Below are positions 18,139 to 26,958 of a stretch of 64,000 nt of DNA, one piece after another; the first letter of the stretch is position 1, and each line of letters starts with the position of its first letter. The notes beneath the pieces were generated by a model. The model worked only from the letters and a program-made list of their open reading frames with translations, was not told where the DNA came from and did not search any database. A program made the position numbers and the translations under genes. Source of the stretch: an uncultured Ruminococcus sp. (GTDB lineage: Bacteria; Bacillota; Clostridia; Lachnospirales; Lachnospiraceae); assembly GCA_934359255.1 (NCBI GenBank), contig CAKRLG010000002.1:62001-126000 (forward strand), given 5' to 3'.

Positions 18139-20334
18139 ATGAAAAAAATCAATCTGAAAAAACCTACCCGCAATCAGGTGATTCGGATCTGTAACTTGTT
18201 GTCCGTACCCTTGCAATTTCTGGGGTGCTGTGTACTGTATTTGGTAATTGAGGCGCTTTCCCGTCATTCCCTCTGGGAAGCCTGGCAGTATATGACCGGA
18301 AGTCCGCTTATCTTTTTGTACAACGCATTTTTAATTTTTACTACGAGTCTTGTAGTATATCTGTTTAAACACAGAATCCTTGCCAGAACTATCGTGGGAT
18401 GTTTCTGGTTTATTCTGGGATGTGTCAACGGCTTCTTGTTGTTAAACCGTGTAACTCCATTTACCGGACCGGATCTGAAGCTGATCAGCGATGCCCTTCG
18501 GATCCTGAACAAATATCTGTCACCGGGGCTGGTAGTGGCAGTACTGATCGGACTTGGTATCCTGGTGTTATTCTTCATATGGATGTTCCGGAAAGGATGG
18601 AAGTTTCAGGGAAAGATGCGCTATTGGCTGAACATTCCGCTGATTGTTGTCGGTGTGGCAGCCTTTGCATTGACAAGCAAGCTGGCGATTGATAATCGTC
18701 TGTTATCCACATATTTCGGAAATATCGCCTATGCATATCAGGATTACGGTTATCCATACTGTCTGGCAGTTACAATTTTCGATACCGGAATCAATGAGCC
18801 GAACGGGTATTCTAAAGCACTGATGGAAGATATCGTGAACAGTGAAGGTGAGATCAAGGAAACCAAGAAAAAGAATACGGATGTCAACATCCTGTTTTTA
18901 CAGCTGGAAACATTTATCGATCCGACCGAAGTGAATTTTCTTTCTTTTTCCGAGGATCCGATCCCGAACTTCCGAAAATTAAGCGAGGAATATTCTTCCG
19001 GCTACTACAAAGTGCCGGCAGTAGGAGCAGGAACCGCGAATACCGAGTTTGAATCCATCACCGGTATGAGTCTTCATTATTTTGGGGCGGGAGAGTATCC
19101 GTATAAAACGATTCTGAAAGAGAAGACCTGCGAGAGCGCAGCCTATGATCTTAAGAACCTCGGTTACAGTACTCATGCGATCCATAACAATGAAGCGAAC
19201 TTCTATGGAAGAAGAACCGTATTTTCCAGACTTGGATTTGACACCTTTACTTCCGAGGAATATATGCCGGACATCAGTGATACTACACCGATGGGATGGG
19301 TGAAAGATCATATCCTGACGGATGAAATTTTTAAGGCAATGGAATCTACAGAGGGTCCGGATTATGTATACACGATCTCGGTACAGGGACACGGAGATTA
19401 TCCAACCGAACCGGTACTTTCTGATCCGGAGATTAAAGTAACGGGAGCGGAATCTGAAGAGAAAAATAATGCATGGGAATATTATGTAAATCAGCTTCAC
19501 GAGATGGATCAGTTTGTAAAAGAACTGACAGATCGTCTCTCTGAATTTGATGAGCGTGTGGTTCTCGTTATGTATGGAGATCATCTGCCGACCATGGATC
19601 TGAAAGTGGAGGATATGAAAAACCGTTATCTGTTCCAGACCAAATATGTGATGTGGAGTAACTTCGACATGAAGAAAAAAGACAAAAACATTGCCGCATA
19701 CCAGATGGCAGCGGAAGTGTTTAACCGTCTGGGAATTCATGAAGGAACGGTCTTTAACTATCATCAGACCAGAAAAGGAAGCAGGAATTATCAGCTGGAT
19801 CTGCAGGCATTGCAGTACGATATCCTGTATGGAAAACAGTATGTATACGGTGGTGAAAATCCGTTTGCGGCAACACAGATGCAGCTTGGAATCTATCCTG
19901 CAACACTGGAACGGCTGGAGTCCATTGGAAATGGAAGCTATTATGTCTATGGAACCAATTTTACGGCATCGAGCAGACTGGAGATCAACAAGGAACTGCA
20001 GGAAACACAGTATATCAGTCCCACACAGTTGCTGGTGCAGAATGTGGAACTGGCAGATGGTGATCAGGTGTCTGTGGCGACACAGAGTAACAGTTCCACA
20101 AAGAAAGTACTGTCACGAACCGATTATCTTATGTACAATGGGGATAATGGCGAACTGATGTCACAGGAAACCTATCAGGCAAAAAAATCAGCAAAAGCGA
20201 TGATTGAGCGGCTGAAAGAACAGCATGCGGAGAAAACAGAGGATGACGGTCAGGCGGCGGAAGAGACACCGACAGAGGAAACGACACCGGAACTGTCCCT
20301 GACACCGGCACCTGCATCCACACCGGAATCCTGA
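18139..20334 (+). CDS. LtaS-like membrane sulfatase-family phosphoglycerol transferase
   Basis: 731 residues: about five N-terminal membrane helices (to about residue 190), then an extracytoplasmic alkaline-phosphatase/sulfatase fold. Motifs seen are FLQLETFIDP (metal-binding Glu), GTANTEFESITGMS (probable catalytic Thr), HNNEANFYGR, SVQGHGDYP and YGDHLPTMD. The closest known families make lipoteichoic acid or related glycerol-phosphate polymers on the cell surface. The C-terminal 30 residues are Pro/Thr/Glu-rich and of low complexity. Whether it is a true LTA synthase cannot be decided from sequence. Confidence 0.85.
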   Translation: MKKINLKKPTRNQVIRICNLLSVPLQFLGCCVLYLVIEALSRHSLWEAWQYMTGSPLIFLYNAFLIFTTSLVVYLFKHRILARTIVGCFWFILGCVNGFLLLNRVTPFTGPDLKLISDALRILNKYLSPGLVVAVLIGLGILVLFFIWMFRKGWKFQGKMRYWLNIPLIVVGVAAFALTSKLAIDNRLLSTYFGNIAYAYQDYGYPYCLAVTIFDTGINEPNGYSKALMEDIVNSEGEIKETKKKNTDVNILFLQLETFIDPTEVNFLSFSEDPIPNFRKLSEEYSSGYYKVPAVGAGTANTEFESITGMSLHYFGAGEYPYKTILKEKTCESAAYDLKNLGYSTHAIHNNEANFYGRRTVFSRLGFDTFTSEEYMPDISDTTPMGWVKDHILTDEIFKAMESTEGPDYVYTISVQGHGDYPTEPVLSDPEIKVTGAESEEKNNAWEYYVNQLHEMDQFVKELTDRLSEFDERVVLVMYGDHLPTMDLKVEDMKNRYLFQTKYVMWSNFDMKKKDKNIAAYQMAAEVFNRLGIHEGTVFNYHQTRKGSRNYQLDLQALQYDILYGKQYVYGGENPFAATQMQLGIYPATLERLESIGNGSYYVYGTNFTASSRLEINKELQETQYISPTQLLVQNVELADGDQVSVATQSNSSTKKVLSRTDYLMYNGDNGELMSQETYQAKKSAKAMIERLKEQHAEKTEDDGQAAEETPTEETTPELSLTPAPASTPES

Positions 20335-20396
20335 GAAAAGACAGGCTTCCGGTATTCCGGAAACTGGAAAAAGTCAAAAGTTGCGACATAATTTAC

Positions 20397-20424
20397 TTGA
20401 TTATTACCACCACTATTATATAAT
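20397..20424 (+). promoter_or_regulatory. folC promoter
   Basis: TTGATT at 20397-20402 and TATAAT at 20419-20424 with a 16-nt spacer. The spacer contains ATTACCACCACT (20403-20414), whose exact complement AGTGGTGGTAAT recurs at 20462-20473 over the ribosome binding region of folC. Confidence 0.7.
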
Positions 20425-20474
20425 GGAAAGTACCGGGAAACCGGACAAATACATTAGATAAAGTGGTGGTAATT

Positions 20475-21773
20475 TTGAATTATAGAGAAATCGTAGATTA
20501 TATTGAAGAAATACCGAAGTTTACATCGAAAAACCCTCTGGATCACACGAAAGCACTGCTGAAGTGTCTGGGCGATCCCCAGAATCAGATGCAGGTGATC
20601 CATGTGGCGGGAACCAATGGAAAAGGAAGTGTCTGTGCATATCTGGATTCCATGCTCCGCGCAGGAGGCTACAAAGTTGGTTTGTTTACTTCGCCGCATC
20701 TGGTAAAGATCAATGAACGTTTTAAGATCAACGGAGAGATGATTTCCGATGAACGGTTTGTGAAAGCTTTTGAAGAAGTACAAAGAATTATTAAAAAGGC
20801 ACAGGAAGACGGACTGGATCACCCGAGCTATTTCGAGACCCTGTTTCTGATGGGAATGGTTGTTTTCAAAGAAGCAGATGTGGATTATGTGGTTCTGGAG
20901 ACCGGCCTTGGTGGAAGACTGGATGCGACCAACACCGTAGATCATCCGCTGGCATGCATCATTACTTCTATCAGTCTGGATCATGTGGAATATCTGGGAG
21001 ATACTATCGGAAAAATTGCCGGTGAAAAGGCCGGTATCATCAAACCCCAGGTTCCGGTGATCTATGACGGACATCAGCCGGAGGCTTCCGAGGTGATTGA
21101 AAAACGCGCGAAAGAACTGGGTTCCCCGGCATTTGCACTGACCGAGGACATGTATGAAATGCAGAAAAATACAAGAGAGGGCATTGATTTTTCCTTTCAT
21201 TGTAAGTATTATAATACTGTTCAACTGTCGATTCCGTATATTGCACCGTACCAGATGATGAATGCATCTCTGGCGTTTTTCACGATGGAACAGCTGCGGG
21301 ATGTGCATAAGATTCCGTTGGAACAGTTGATCGAGGGATTGAAAAATACGCACTGGGAAGGTCGTATGGAGACAGTTTTACCAGATGTGATCGTAGACGG
21401 GGCACACAATGCAGATGGTGTGGCACGGTTTGTGGAGACGGCGTGTCATTTTGGAAAAGAACATCCGATCACGCTGTTATTTTCCGCAGTGGCTGATAAG
21501 GATTATGAAAAAATGATCCGTACAGTCAGCGAAAAGATCCGTCCGAGGGCAGTAGTTGCCACAGAAGTTGGCGGCAGCAGAGTTGTACCGGCTACGGAAC
21601 TGGCAGAATTTTTCAAAGAAGACGGATGTGAACAGGTGATCGCCGAGGCAAATGTAGGAGAGGCATTTGAAAAAGCGTTGTCTTTAAAGGGCGATGGAAT
21701 GTTATTCTGCGTTGGATCTCTTTATCTGGTAGGTGAGATCAAGGAGTACCTTCAGAAGAATCCAAAAGCATAG
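20475..21773 (+). CDS. folC: Folylpolyglutamate synthase / dihydrofolate synthase
   Basis: About 432 residues; adds glutamate to folates with ATP. The P-loop is AGTNGKGSVCAY, the Mur-ligase-like motif is SLDHVEYLGDTIGKIAGEKA, and HNADG appears in the C-terminal domain. A TTG at 20475 gives the family-typical start MNYREIVDYIEEIPKF, with GGTGG as the likely ribosome binding site. The GTG at 20463 lies in that site and is less likely. A small hypothetical gene and the zinc-ribbon/TPR gene follow closely and may be in the same operon. Confidence 0.93.
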   Translation: MNYREIVDYIEEIPKFTSKNPLDHTKALLKCLGDPQNQMQVIHVAGTNGKGSVCAYLDSMLRAGGYKVGLFTSPHLVKINERFKINGEMISDERFVKAFEEVQRIIKKAQEDGLDHPSYFETLFLMGMVVFKEADVDYVVLETGLGGRLDATNTVDHPLACIITSISLDHVEYLGDTIGKIAGEKAGIIKPQVPVIYDGHQPEASEVIEKRAKELGSPAFALTEDMYEMQKNTREGIDFSFHCKYYNTVQLSIPYIAPYQMMNASLAFFTMEQLRDVHKIPLEQLIEGLKNTHWEGRMETVLPDVIVDGAHNADGVARFVETACHFGKEHPITLLFSAVADKDYEKMIRTVSEKIRPRAVVATEVGGSRVVPATELAEFFKEDGCEQVIAEANVGEAFEKALSLKGDGMLFCVGSLYLVGEIKEYLQKNPKA

Positions 21774-21783
21774 GAGAGAAAAA

Positions 21784-21933
21784 ATGATTAATTACGAAGA
21801 GGAATTGAAAAAATTCAAACCCTGTCTTGATGTGGATGAGATCGAGAGTGCGGTATATACACGGGATCTGACCGATATCGTGGATATCCTGCAGGAGATG
21901 CTGAAAACAGAGAAAAAAGACCGGAAAGAATAA
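21784..21933 (+). CDS. Small hypothetical protein
   Basis: 49 residues starting MINYEEELKKFKPCLDVDEI; acidic and predicted helical, with no membrane segment and one Cys. It has a GGAGAG site and sits 10 nt after folC and 10 nt before the zinc-ribbon/TPR gene, so it is part of the operon. I do not recognise the family. Tight spacing and codon use like its neighbours support a real gene. Confidence 0.7.
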   Translation: MINYEEELKKFKPCLDVDEIESAVYTRDLTDIVDILQEMLKTEKKDRKE

Positions 21934-21943
21934 GGGGTAAAAC

Positions 21944-23557
21944 ATGAATTGTATGAATTGCGGAGCTCCGATCGGAAAATCGGATTATTGTCCAAGCTGC
22001 GGCTTTCATGTGGAAGTACAGAAGAAGATCTGGCAGCTGTCCAATACCTACTATAATCTGGGACTGGATAAGGCACAGATCCGGGATCTTTCCGGAGCCA
22101 TTGATCTGTTAAAACGCAGTCTGAAGTTTAACAAGCTGAATGTTCAGGCGAGAAACCTGCTGGGACTGGTATATTTTGAGACCGGTGAGGCTGTGGCAGC
22201 GTTAAGTGAATGGATCATCAGTAAAAATATCATGCCGGAGAATAACATCGCTTCCGAGTATATCGAACGGCTGCAGCAGAATGCCAATAAACTGGATGTG
22301 ATCAATCAGACTATCAAAAAGTATAATGACAGTCTGCAATGCTGCCGCAAAGGCAGTGAAGATGTGGCAGTGATCCAGCTGAAAAAGATCCTGAATCAGA
22401 ATCCGAAGCTGATCAAGGGATATCATCTGCTGGCACTGATCTACCTGAAAAAAGAAGAATATGAAAAAGCAAGACGAATTCTGAAAAAAGCGGCGAAGAT
22501 CGACAAGACAAACTCCACAACGCTGCGTTTTTTGCGGGAAGTAGACGAACAGACCGGAACAATTACCAGTCTGGAACCAAGAAGGTGGACATTTGGTCTG
22601 CGTGAGAAAGAAGAAAGGGTTTCAGGTAATCAGTCGATCGCCTATCGGACAGAAAATGATGTGGTGATTCAGCCACCGACCTTCCGTGAAAGCTCCATGG
22701 CAGCCACACTGCTGAATCTTGGATTCGGTTTTCTGGTGGGGGCCTGTCTGGTATGGTTTTTGACGGTACCTGCAAACACGCAGCGGATCAATAAAGCGGC
22801 AAATGAAAAAGTCGTAAGCTACAGCAACACTATGGCAACACAGTCTGCAGAGATGAATAAGCTCCAGGAACAGATTGACCAGTCTGAGGAGACGGTGGCA
22901 TCTGCCCAGCAGCAGATTGAGGATGCCCAGAATCAGACAAGCAGTTATGAGAATCTGATCAAAGCATATGCTGCTTTTCAGAGTGGAAATTATACTTCGG
23001 CAGCGAATGTTCTGCAGAATGTACAGGCAGATCTGCTGTCTGTAGATGCAAAAGAAATTTATGATTCTATTTACAAGAGTATCCAGTCAACGATGAAGAA
23101 TAATCTGAAAAGCCAGGGTGAACAGGCATTTTATGCCAAGGATTATGAGACGGCAATTACAGATTTGAGTCAGGCACTGGAGATGGATGACAGCGATTAT
23201 GAAGTATTGAATCTGTTGGCGCATTCCTATCGGCTTGACGAACAGTATGATAAAGCAGTGGAGATTTTCCAGAAGATCGTAGATCAGTTCCCGGGAACAA
23301 AGCGTGCTTCTACCGCACAGAAATATATTGATAACGGTGGAAAGGGATTTGACAGTGTCGGCCAGAAAAACAGTTCCGGAACAGGAACTGCACAGACACA
23401 GGATCAGACAGGAAATCAGGACATTGCTTCACAGGATACTGCCGAACAAAGCAGTGCAGGTGATACGACAGATACACAGAATACAGGCGAAACCGGAGCC
23501 GATCAGAACGGTAATGGAGGGGAAGCCGGAGAAACTTCCGGAGAAAACGGACAATAA
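21944..23557 (+). CDS. Zinc-ribbon, TPR-repeat membrane protein
   Basis: 537 residues. An N-terminal zinc ribbon (Cys3-x2-Cys6 and Cys17-x2-Cys20 in NCMNCGAP...YCPSCGF) is followed by TPR-like helices (about 30-195), a single membrane helix (LNLGFGFLVGACLVWFLTVP, about 262-281) and a coiled coil. A second TPR block follows (about 380-460), and then a Gln/Thr/Gly/Asn-rich disordered tail. The arrangement suggests a scaffold linking a cytoplasmic zinc-ribbon/TPR part with an extracytoplasmic TPR part. No enzyme motif is seen and the role is unknown. The ATG follows AAGGGG. Confidence 0.8.
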   Translation: MNCMNCGAPIGKSDYCPSCGFHVEVQKKIWQLSNTYYNLGLDKAQIRDLSGAIDLLKRSLKFNKLNVQARNLLGLVYFETGEAVAALSEWIISKNIMPENNIASEYIERLQQNANKLDVINQTIKKYNDSLQCCRKGSEDVAVIQLKKILNQNPKLIKGYHLLALIYLKKEEYEKARRILKKAAKIDKTNSTTLRFLREVDEQTGTITSLEPRRWTFGLREKEERVSGNQSIAYRTENDVVIQPPTFRESSMAATLLNLGFGFLVGACLVWFLTVPANTQRINKAANEKVVSYSNTMATQSAEMNKLQEQIDQSEETVASAQQQIEDAQNQTSSYENLIKAYAAFQSGNYTSAANVLQNVQADLLSVDAKEIYDSIYKSIQSTMKNNLKSQGEQAFYAKDYETAITDLSQALEMDDSDYEVLNLLAHSYRLDEQYDKAVEIFQKIVDQFPGTKRASTAQKYIDNGGKGFDSVGQKNSSGTGTAQTQDQTGNQDIASQDTAEQSSAGDTTDTQNTGETGADQNGNGGEAGETSGENGQ

Positions 23558-23570
23558 GAGAAACCTCAGA

Positions 23571-23611
23571 ACGGGGGAAATACAAAAGACTTTGTATTTC
23601 CCCCGTTTTTT
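23571..23611 (+). terminator. Terminator before the spoIIA operon
   Basis: A 15-16 bp stem, ACGGGGGAAATACAAA with TTTGTATTTCCCCCGT, a 4-nt loop and a T run. It separates the folC unit from the sporulation operon. Confidence 0.93.
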
Positions 23612-23707
23612 ACGCGGGCAACGAATCAAAAACAGTAACTATTCAGCAGGTAGTTTTTTGCAAAGGTAAGAAACCGCCATAAATAATCAGAAAAGGGGAG
23701 GATATTT

Positions 23708-24037
23708 ATGGAACAATTTCAGGTGAAGGGGCGGACTCTGGTCGTACGGATGCCGAAAGAACTGGATCACCATACCGCAGGGCAGATTCCGAGAGTGGCA
23801 GATCGCATGATTGGCGAGAAGAATATTCAGCGGATTGAATTTGATTTTCGAGACACCGGATTTATGGACAGTTCCGGGATCGGAGTAATCATGGGACGGT
23901 ATCAAAAGCTGAGACTGCTTGGAGGCAGTGTGGCAGTGACCCACGTCAGTGATCGAATCTGGAGAATTTTGCATCTTGCAGGAGTGACAAAGGTGATTGA
24001 AGTGGAAAAAGAACGAAATTGGAAGGAAAGCAAATAA
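23708..24037 (+). CDS. spoIIAA: Anti-sigma F factor antagonist SpoIIAA
   Basis: 109-residue STAS-domain protein. The phosphorylation loop FMDSSGIGVIMGRY places the target serine at 55/56, matching the B. subtilis Ser58 site. Unphosphorylated SpoIIAA binds SpoIIAB and frees sigma F in the forespore. It is the first gene of a canonical spoIIAA-spoIIAB-sigF operon, with a GGGGAGG ribosome binding site. Confidence 0.95.
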   Translation: MEQFQVKGRTLVVRMPKELDHHTAGQIPRVADRMIGEKNIQRIEFDFRDTGFMDSSGIGVIMGRYQKLRLLGGSVAVTHVSDRIWRILHLAGVTKVIEVEKERNWKESK

Positions 24038-24049
24038 GGGGGAGAAACG

Positions 24050-24493
24050 ATGGAACAGAAGAATGAAATGATGATTACGTTTGACAGCAGATCTAGTAAT
24101 GAATCTTTTGCAAGAGTGGCAGTAGCGGCGTTTACGACACAGTTAAATCCTACACTGGAAGAGGTGGCTGATATCAAGACTGCTGTATCTGAAGCAATTA
24201 CAAATGCCATTATCCACGGATATGACAATCAGGTGAAAAAGATCCGAATCCGCTGTCAGGTCAGTGACCGGACCTTGTATGTACAGGTGGAAGATGACGG
24301 AAAGGGAATTGCAGATGTGAAAAAGGCGATGGAACCCATGTATACAACAAGACCGGATCTGGATCGCTCCGGGATGGGTTTTGCTTTTATGGAAGCATTT
24401 ATGGATCAGGTGGAAGTGGAATCGGAAGCAGGTGTGGGAACAGTTGTCCGGATGAAAAAGACAATCGGACAGACACCGCAGCCATTTGCATAA
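24050..24493 (+). CDS. spoIIAB: Anti-sigma F factor / serine kinase SpoIIAB
   Basis: 147-residue GHKL-fold kinase. The N box is SEAITNAIIHGYDN, the G1 box is EDDGKGI, and the G2-type segment is SGMGFAFMEAFMD. It binds and inhibits sigma F and phosphorylates SpoIIAA. It lies 13 nt after spoIIAA and 12 nt before sigF, with a GGGGGAG ribosome binding site. Confidence 0.95.
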   Translation: MEQKNEMMITFDSRSSNESFARVAVAAFTTQLNPTLEEVADIKTAVSEAITNAIIHGYDNQVKKIRIRCQVSDRTLYVQVEDDGKGIADVKKAMEPMYTTRPDLDRSGMGFAFMEAFMDQVEVESEAGVGTVVRMKKTIGQTPQPFA

Positions 24494-24504
24494 AAGGAGA
24501 GCCT

Positions 24505-25218
24505 ATGGAGCGTACCCTCAGATTGATACAGAGCGCACACGAAGGGGATAAAGAGGCGAGGGACATACTGGTGGAAGAGAATGTCGGGCTTGTCTGGAGT
24601 ATCGTTCGCCGATTTCAAAACAGAGGTGTGGAATCGGAAGATCTGTTTCAGATCGGGACCATCGGGCTGATCAAAGCAGTGGATAAATTCGACTGCAGCT
24701 ATGAGGTTTGCTTTTCCACTTATGCAGTTCCGATGATTGTCGGAGAGATCAAACGGTATCTGCGGGATGACGGGATACTGAAAGTAAGCCGTTCCCTGAA
24801 GGAAACAGCGGGGAAAGCCTATCGGATCCGGGAGCAGCAGGAAAAGCAGACGGGCAGAGAGCCAACTGTCCAGGAGATTGCCCGGATACTGGGAATCCCA
24901 CCGGAGGAACTGATGGAGGCGATGGAGTCTTATGCGCAGGTGGAATCCCTGCAGCAGACAATTTACCAGGGAGAAGGCAATACCATCCTTCTGATAGATA
25001 AACTGGAAGAAAAAGAGAACCAGAGTGAGCAGGTGCTGAACCGATTATTTTTGGAAGAAATCCTGGGTAAACTTGAAGGCGAAGAACGGGAACTGATCTA
25101 TCAGCGGTATTTTCAGGAGAAAACACAGAGTGTGATTGCAAAAGAGATGGGAATTTCACAGGTACAGGTCTCACGGATGGAAAAGAGAATTCTGAGAAAA
25201 ATGCAGGAGGAAGTATAG
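24505..25218 (+). CDS. sigF: RNA polymerase sigma-F factor
   Basis: 237-residue sigma-70-family factor, the first forespore-specific sigma factor. Region 2 (ENVGLVWSIVRRF, then DLFQIGTIGLIKAVDKFD) and region 4 with the helix-turn-helix VIAKEMGISQVQVSRMEKRI are clear. Operon context with spoIIAA and spoIIAB fixes it as sigma F rather than sigma G. AAAGGAG precedes the ATG. Confidence 0.96.
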   Translation: MERTLRLIQSAHEGDKEARDILVEENVGLVWSIVRRFQNRGVESEDLFQIGTIGLIKAVDKFDCSYEVCFSTYAVPMIVGEIKRYLRDDGILKVSRSLKETAGKAYRIREQQEKQTGREPTVQEIARILGIPPEELMEAMESYAQVESLQQTIYQGEGNTILLIDKLEEKENQSEQVLNRLFLEEILGKLEGEERELIYQRYFQEKTQSVIAKEMGISQVQVSRMEKRILRKMQEEV

Positions 25219-25266
25219 AGGATTCATTTTGACACATACTACTTACAAAAGAAAGGAAGTGGTAGG

Positions 25267-25413
25267 ATGGCAGGAAAAAAATGGTGGATCTGGCTGCTTG
25301 CGATTCTCACAGCAGCCGGAGTACTGGTGGTGCTTCTGATGCAGCAGAATATGCAGGAGAAGCAAAAAGGAGGAACCCTGGTACAAAGACAGGAGGCAAC
25401 ATGCTATGGGTGA
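25267..25413 (+). CDS. 48-residue single-pass membrane protein between sigF and spoVAA
   Basis: Starts MAGKKWWIWLLAILTAAGVL: a short basic N-terminus, one hydrophobic helix of about 20 residues, then a polar tail ending TCYG. GGAAGTGG precedes the ATG. The stop codon overlaps the spoVAA start region by 8 nt (TGCTATGGGTGA), a translational coupling pattern that supports a real gene. It has no recognised family. Its place inside the sigF-spoVA run suggests forespore expression and a link with the SpoVA channel, but this is inference. Confidence 0.65.
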   Translation: MAGKKWWIWLLAILTAAGVLVVLLMQQNMQEKQKGGTLVQRQEATCYG

Positions 25414-26023
25414 TGTACTGTATATACAGACAGACAAAAACCGGAAGATTACAGATCCACATGTCAGGCTTGGTGATATCTCAGATCTTACAAGCAATAA
25501 TCCGGAAGTACTGCAAAGGTGCAAGGTGCTTCGGGTACTGACTCTGGAGTCAGGGAAATATGGCAGATATGCGGTTTCGGTCATGAAACTGATAGAGCTG
25601 ATCCAGAAAAAAGAGAAACAGGTGGAAGTGGCTCATGTCGGTGAACCGCAGTTTATTCTGACGTACGAGGATCCGGCTGGAAAAAGTGAGATAATGAGTT
25701 GGTTGAAAACTGCGTTTGTGTGTCTGGTCACATTTTTTGGTACGATGTTTTCTATTATGACTTTCAACACGGATGTAGATATTCTAAAATTGTTTGAGCG
25801 GATCAGCAGCCAGTTTACTTCAGATCCGAGAGGACTGGCGATTTTGGAAGTAACGTATTCTGTGGGAATCGGTATTGGTGTTGTATTTTTCTTTAATCAT
25901 TTTGGAAAATGGAAGATCACCGAGGATCCGACACCGATGGAAGTGGAGATGCGTGCATACGAGGAGCAGGTAGATCAGACGATTCTGGAGATGGAGAATA
26001 GAAAGGAGAATAATTCCGGATGA
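25406..26023 (+). CDS. spoVAA: Stage V sporulation protein AA
   Basis: 205 residues with an N-terminal soluble domain (GDVLYIQTDKNRKITDPHVR) and two C-terminal hydrophobic segments (FVCLVTFFGTMFSIMTF and VGIGIGVVFFFNHF). It is part of the SpoVA complex, which moves dipicolinic acid into the forespore. It overlaps the upstream small gene by 8 nt and the downstream spoVAB start by 4 nt. Confidence 0.9.
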   Translation: MGDVLYIQTDKNRKITDPHVRLGDISDLTSNNPEVLQRCKVLRVLTLESGKYGRYAVSVMKLIELIQKKEKQVEVAHVGEPQFILTYEDPAGKSEIMSWLKTAFVCLVTFFGTMFSIMTFNTDVDILKLFERISSQFTSDPRGLAILEVTYSVGIGIGVVFFFNHFGKWKITEDPTPMEVEMRAYEEQVDQTILEMENRKENNSG

Positions 26024-26424
26024 GAGAAATCTTTCTTGGCATGCTGGGACTTTGCATGGGAACAACGATTGCAAGTGGCGTGGTGGCATTTATTATAAGC
26101 CTTGGAATTGTTCCAAGGTTTGCCGGGATTACCGGAAGTGCCGCACAGGTGCGCCTGTATGAGGAATGTTCCATGCTGGGAGCAGTGCTTGGCAATGTGG
26201 TTTTTCTGTATCAGAGAGCATTGCCACTGGGTAATCCGGGACTTGCAGTTTACGGAAGCTTTTCCGGGATTTTTCTTGGAAGCTGGGTGGCGGCACTGGG
26301 TGAGGTGGTGAATATTTATGCGATTTTGATTCGGAGGATCGGTCTTGTGAAAGGAATTGGACTGGTAATCCTCAGCATGGCACTTGGAAAAGTGGTAGGT
26401 TCTCTTTGGTTCTTCTTTTCCTGA
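26020..26424 (+). CDS. spoVAB: Stage V sporulation protein AB
   Basis: 134-residue hydrophobic protein with four to five membrane segments, starting MREIFLGMLGLCMGTTIASG. It is encoded with a 4-nt ATGA overlap after spoVAA. SpoVAB is a membrane part of the dipicolinic acid transport complex. Presence of both AA and AB follows the Bacillus-like seven-gene order rather than the reduced clostridial AC-AD-AE set. Confidence 0.9.
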   Translation: MREIFLGMLGLCMGTTIASGVVAFIISLGIVPRFAGITGSAAQVRLYEECSMLGAVLGNVVFLYQRALPLGNPGLAVYGSFSGIFLGSWVAALGEVVNIYAILIRRIGLVKGIGLVILSMALGKVVGSLWFFFS

Positions 26425-26502
26425 CGGGGAAGATACTGCGTGTGTAAGAGATGAAAAACAGAAAGAAGACAGGTGAAATCACCTGGATATGAGGATGAAA
26501 CG

Positions 26503-26955
26503 ATGCAGAAAGACAGAGAAAAACAGCAGTTATATGAAGAATATGTCAAAAAGCTGACTCCGACGCACAGTTTGCCTGCCAATATGGCAAAAGCCTTTCT
26601 GGTGGGCGGTTTGATCTGTGTGTCAGGACAGGCAGTCACTGAATGGGCACTGGCAGCAGGCATGGATGAGAAAACAGCGAGGACCTGGTGTTCCATTGCC
26701 TTGATTTTTCTGAGCGCCCTGACTACGGGTATGAACCTTTATCCCCAGCTGGCAAAATGGGGAGGAGCAGGAACCCTTGTGCCGATCACAGGATTTGCCA
26801 ATTCTGTGGCAGCACCGGCAGTGGAATACCAGAAAGAAGGACAGGTATTTGGAATCGGAAGCAAGATATTTACCATAGCGGGACCGGTGATACTTTATGG
26901 GGTGCTGACCTCATGGGTGTTGGGACTGATCCAGTACGTGGCAGAAAGGTGGTAG
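26503..26955 (+). CDS. spoVAC: Stage V sporulation protein AC
   Basis: 150 residues, several membrane helices; typical SpoVAC segments YVKKLTPTHSLPANMAKAFL and GAGTLVPITGFANSVAAPA. SpoVAC behaves as a mechanosensitive channel for dipicolinic acid in B. subtilis. The ATG at 26503 is preferred, with GAGG 8 nt upstream; an in-frame GTG at 26473 has a poorer site. Confidence 0.93.
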   Translation: MQKDREKQQLYEEYVKKLTPTHSLPANMAKAFLVGGLICVSGQAVTEWALAAGMDEKTARTWCSIALIFLSALTTGMNLYPQLAKWGGAGTLVPITGFANSVAAPAVEYQKEGQVFGIGSKIFTIAGPVILYGVLTSWVLGLIQYVAERW

Positions 26956-26958
26956 CAG

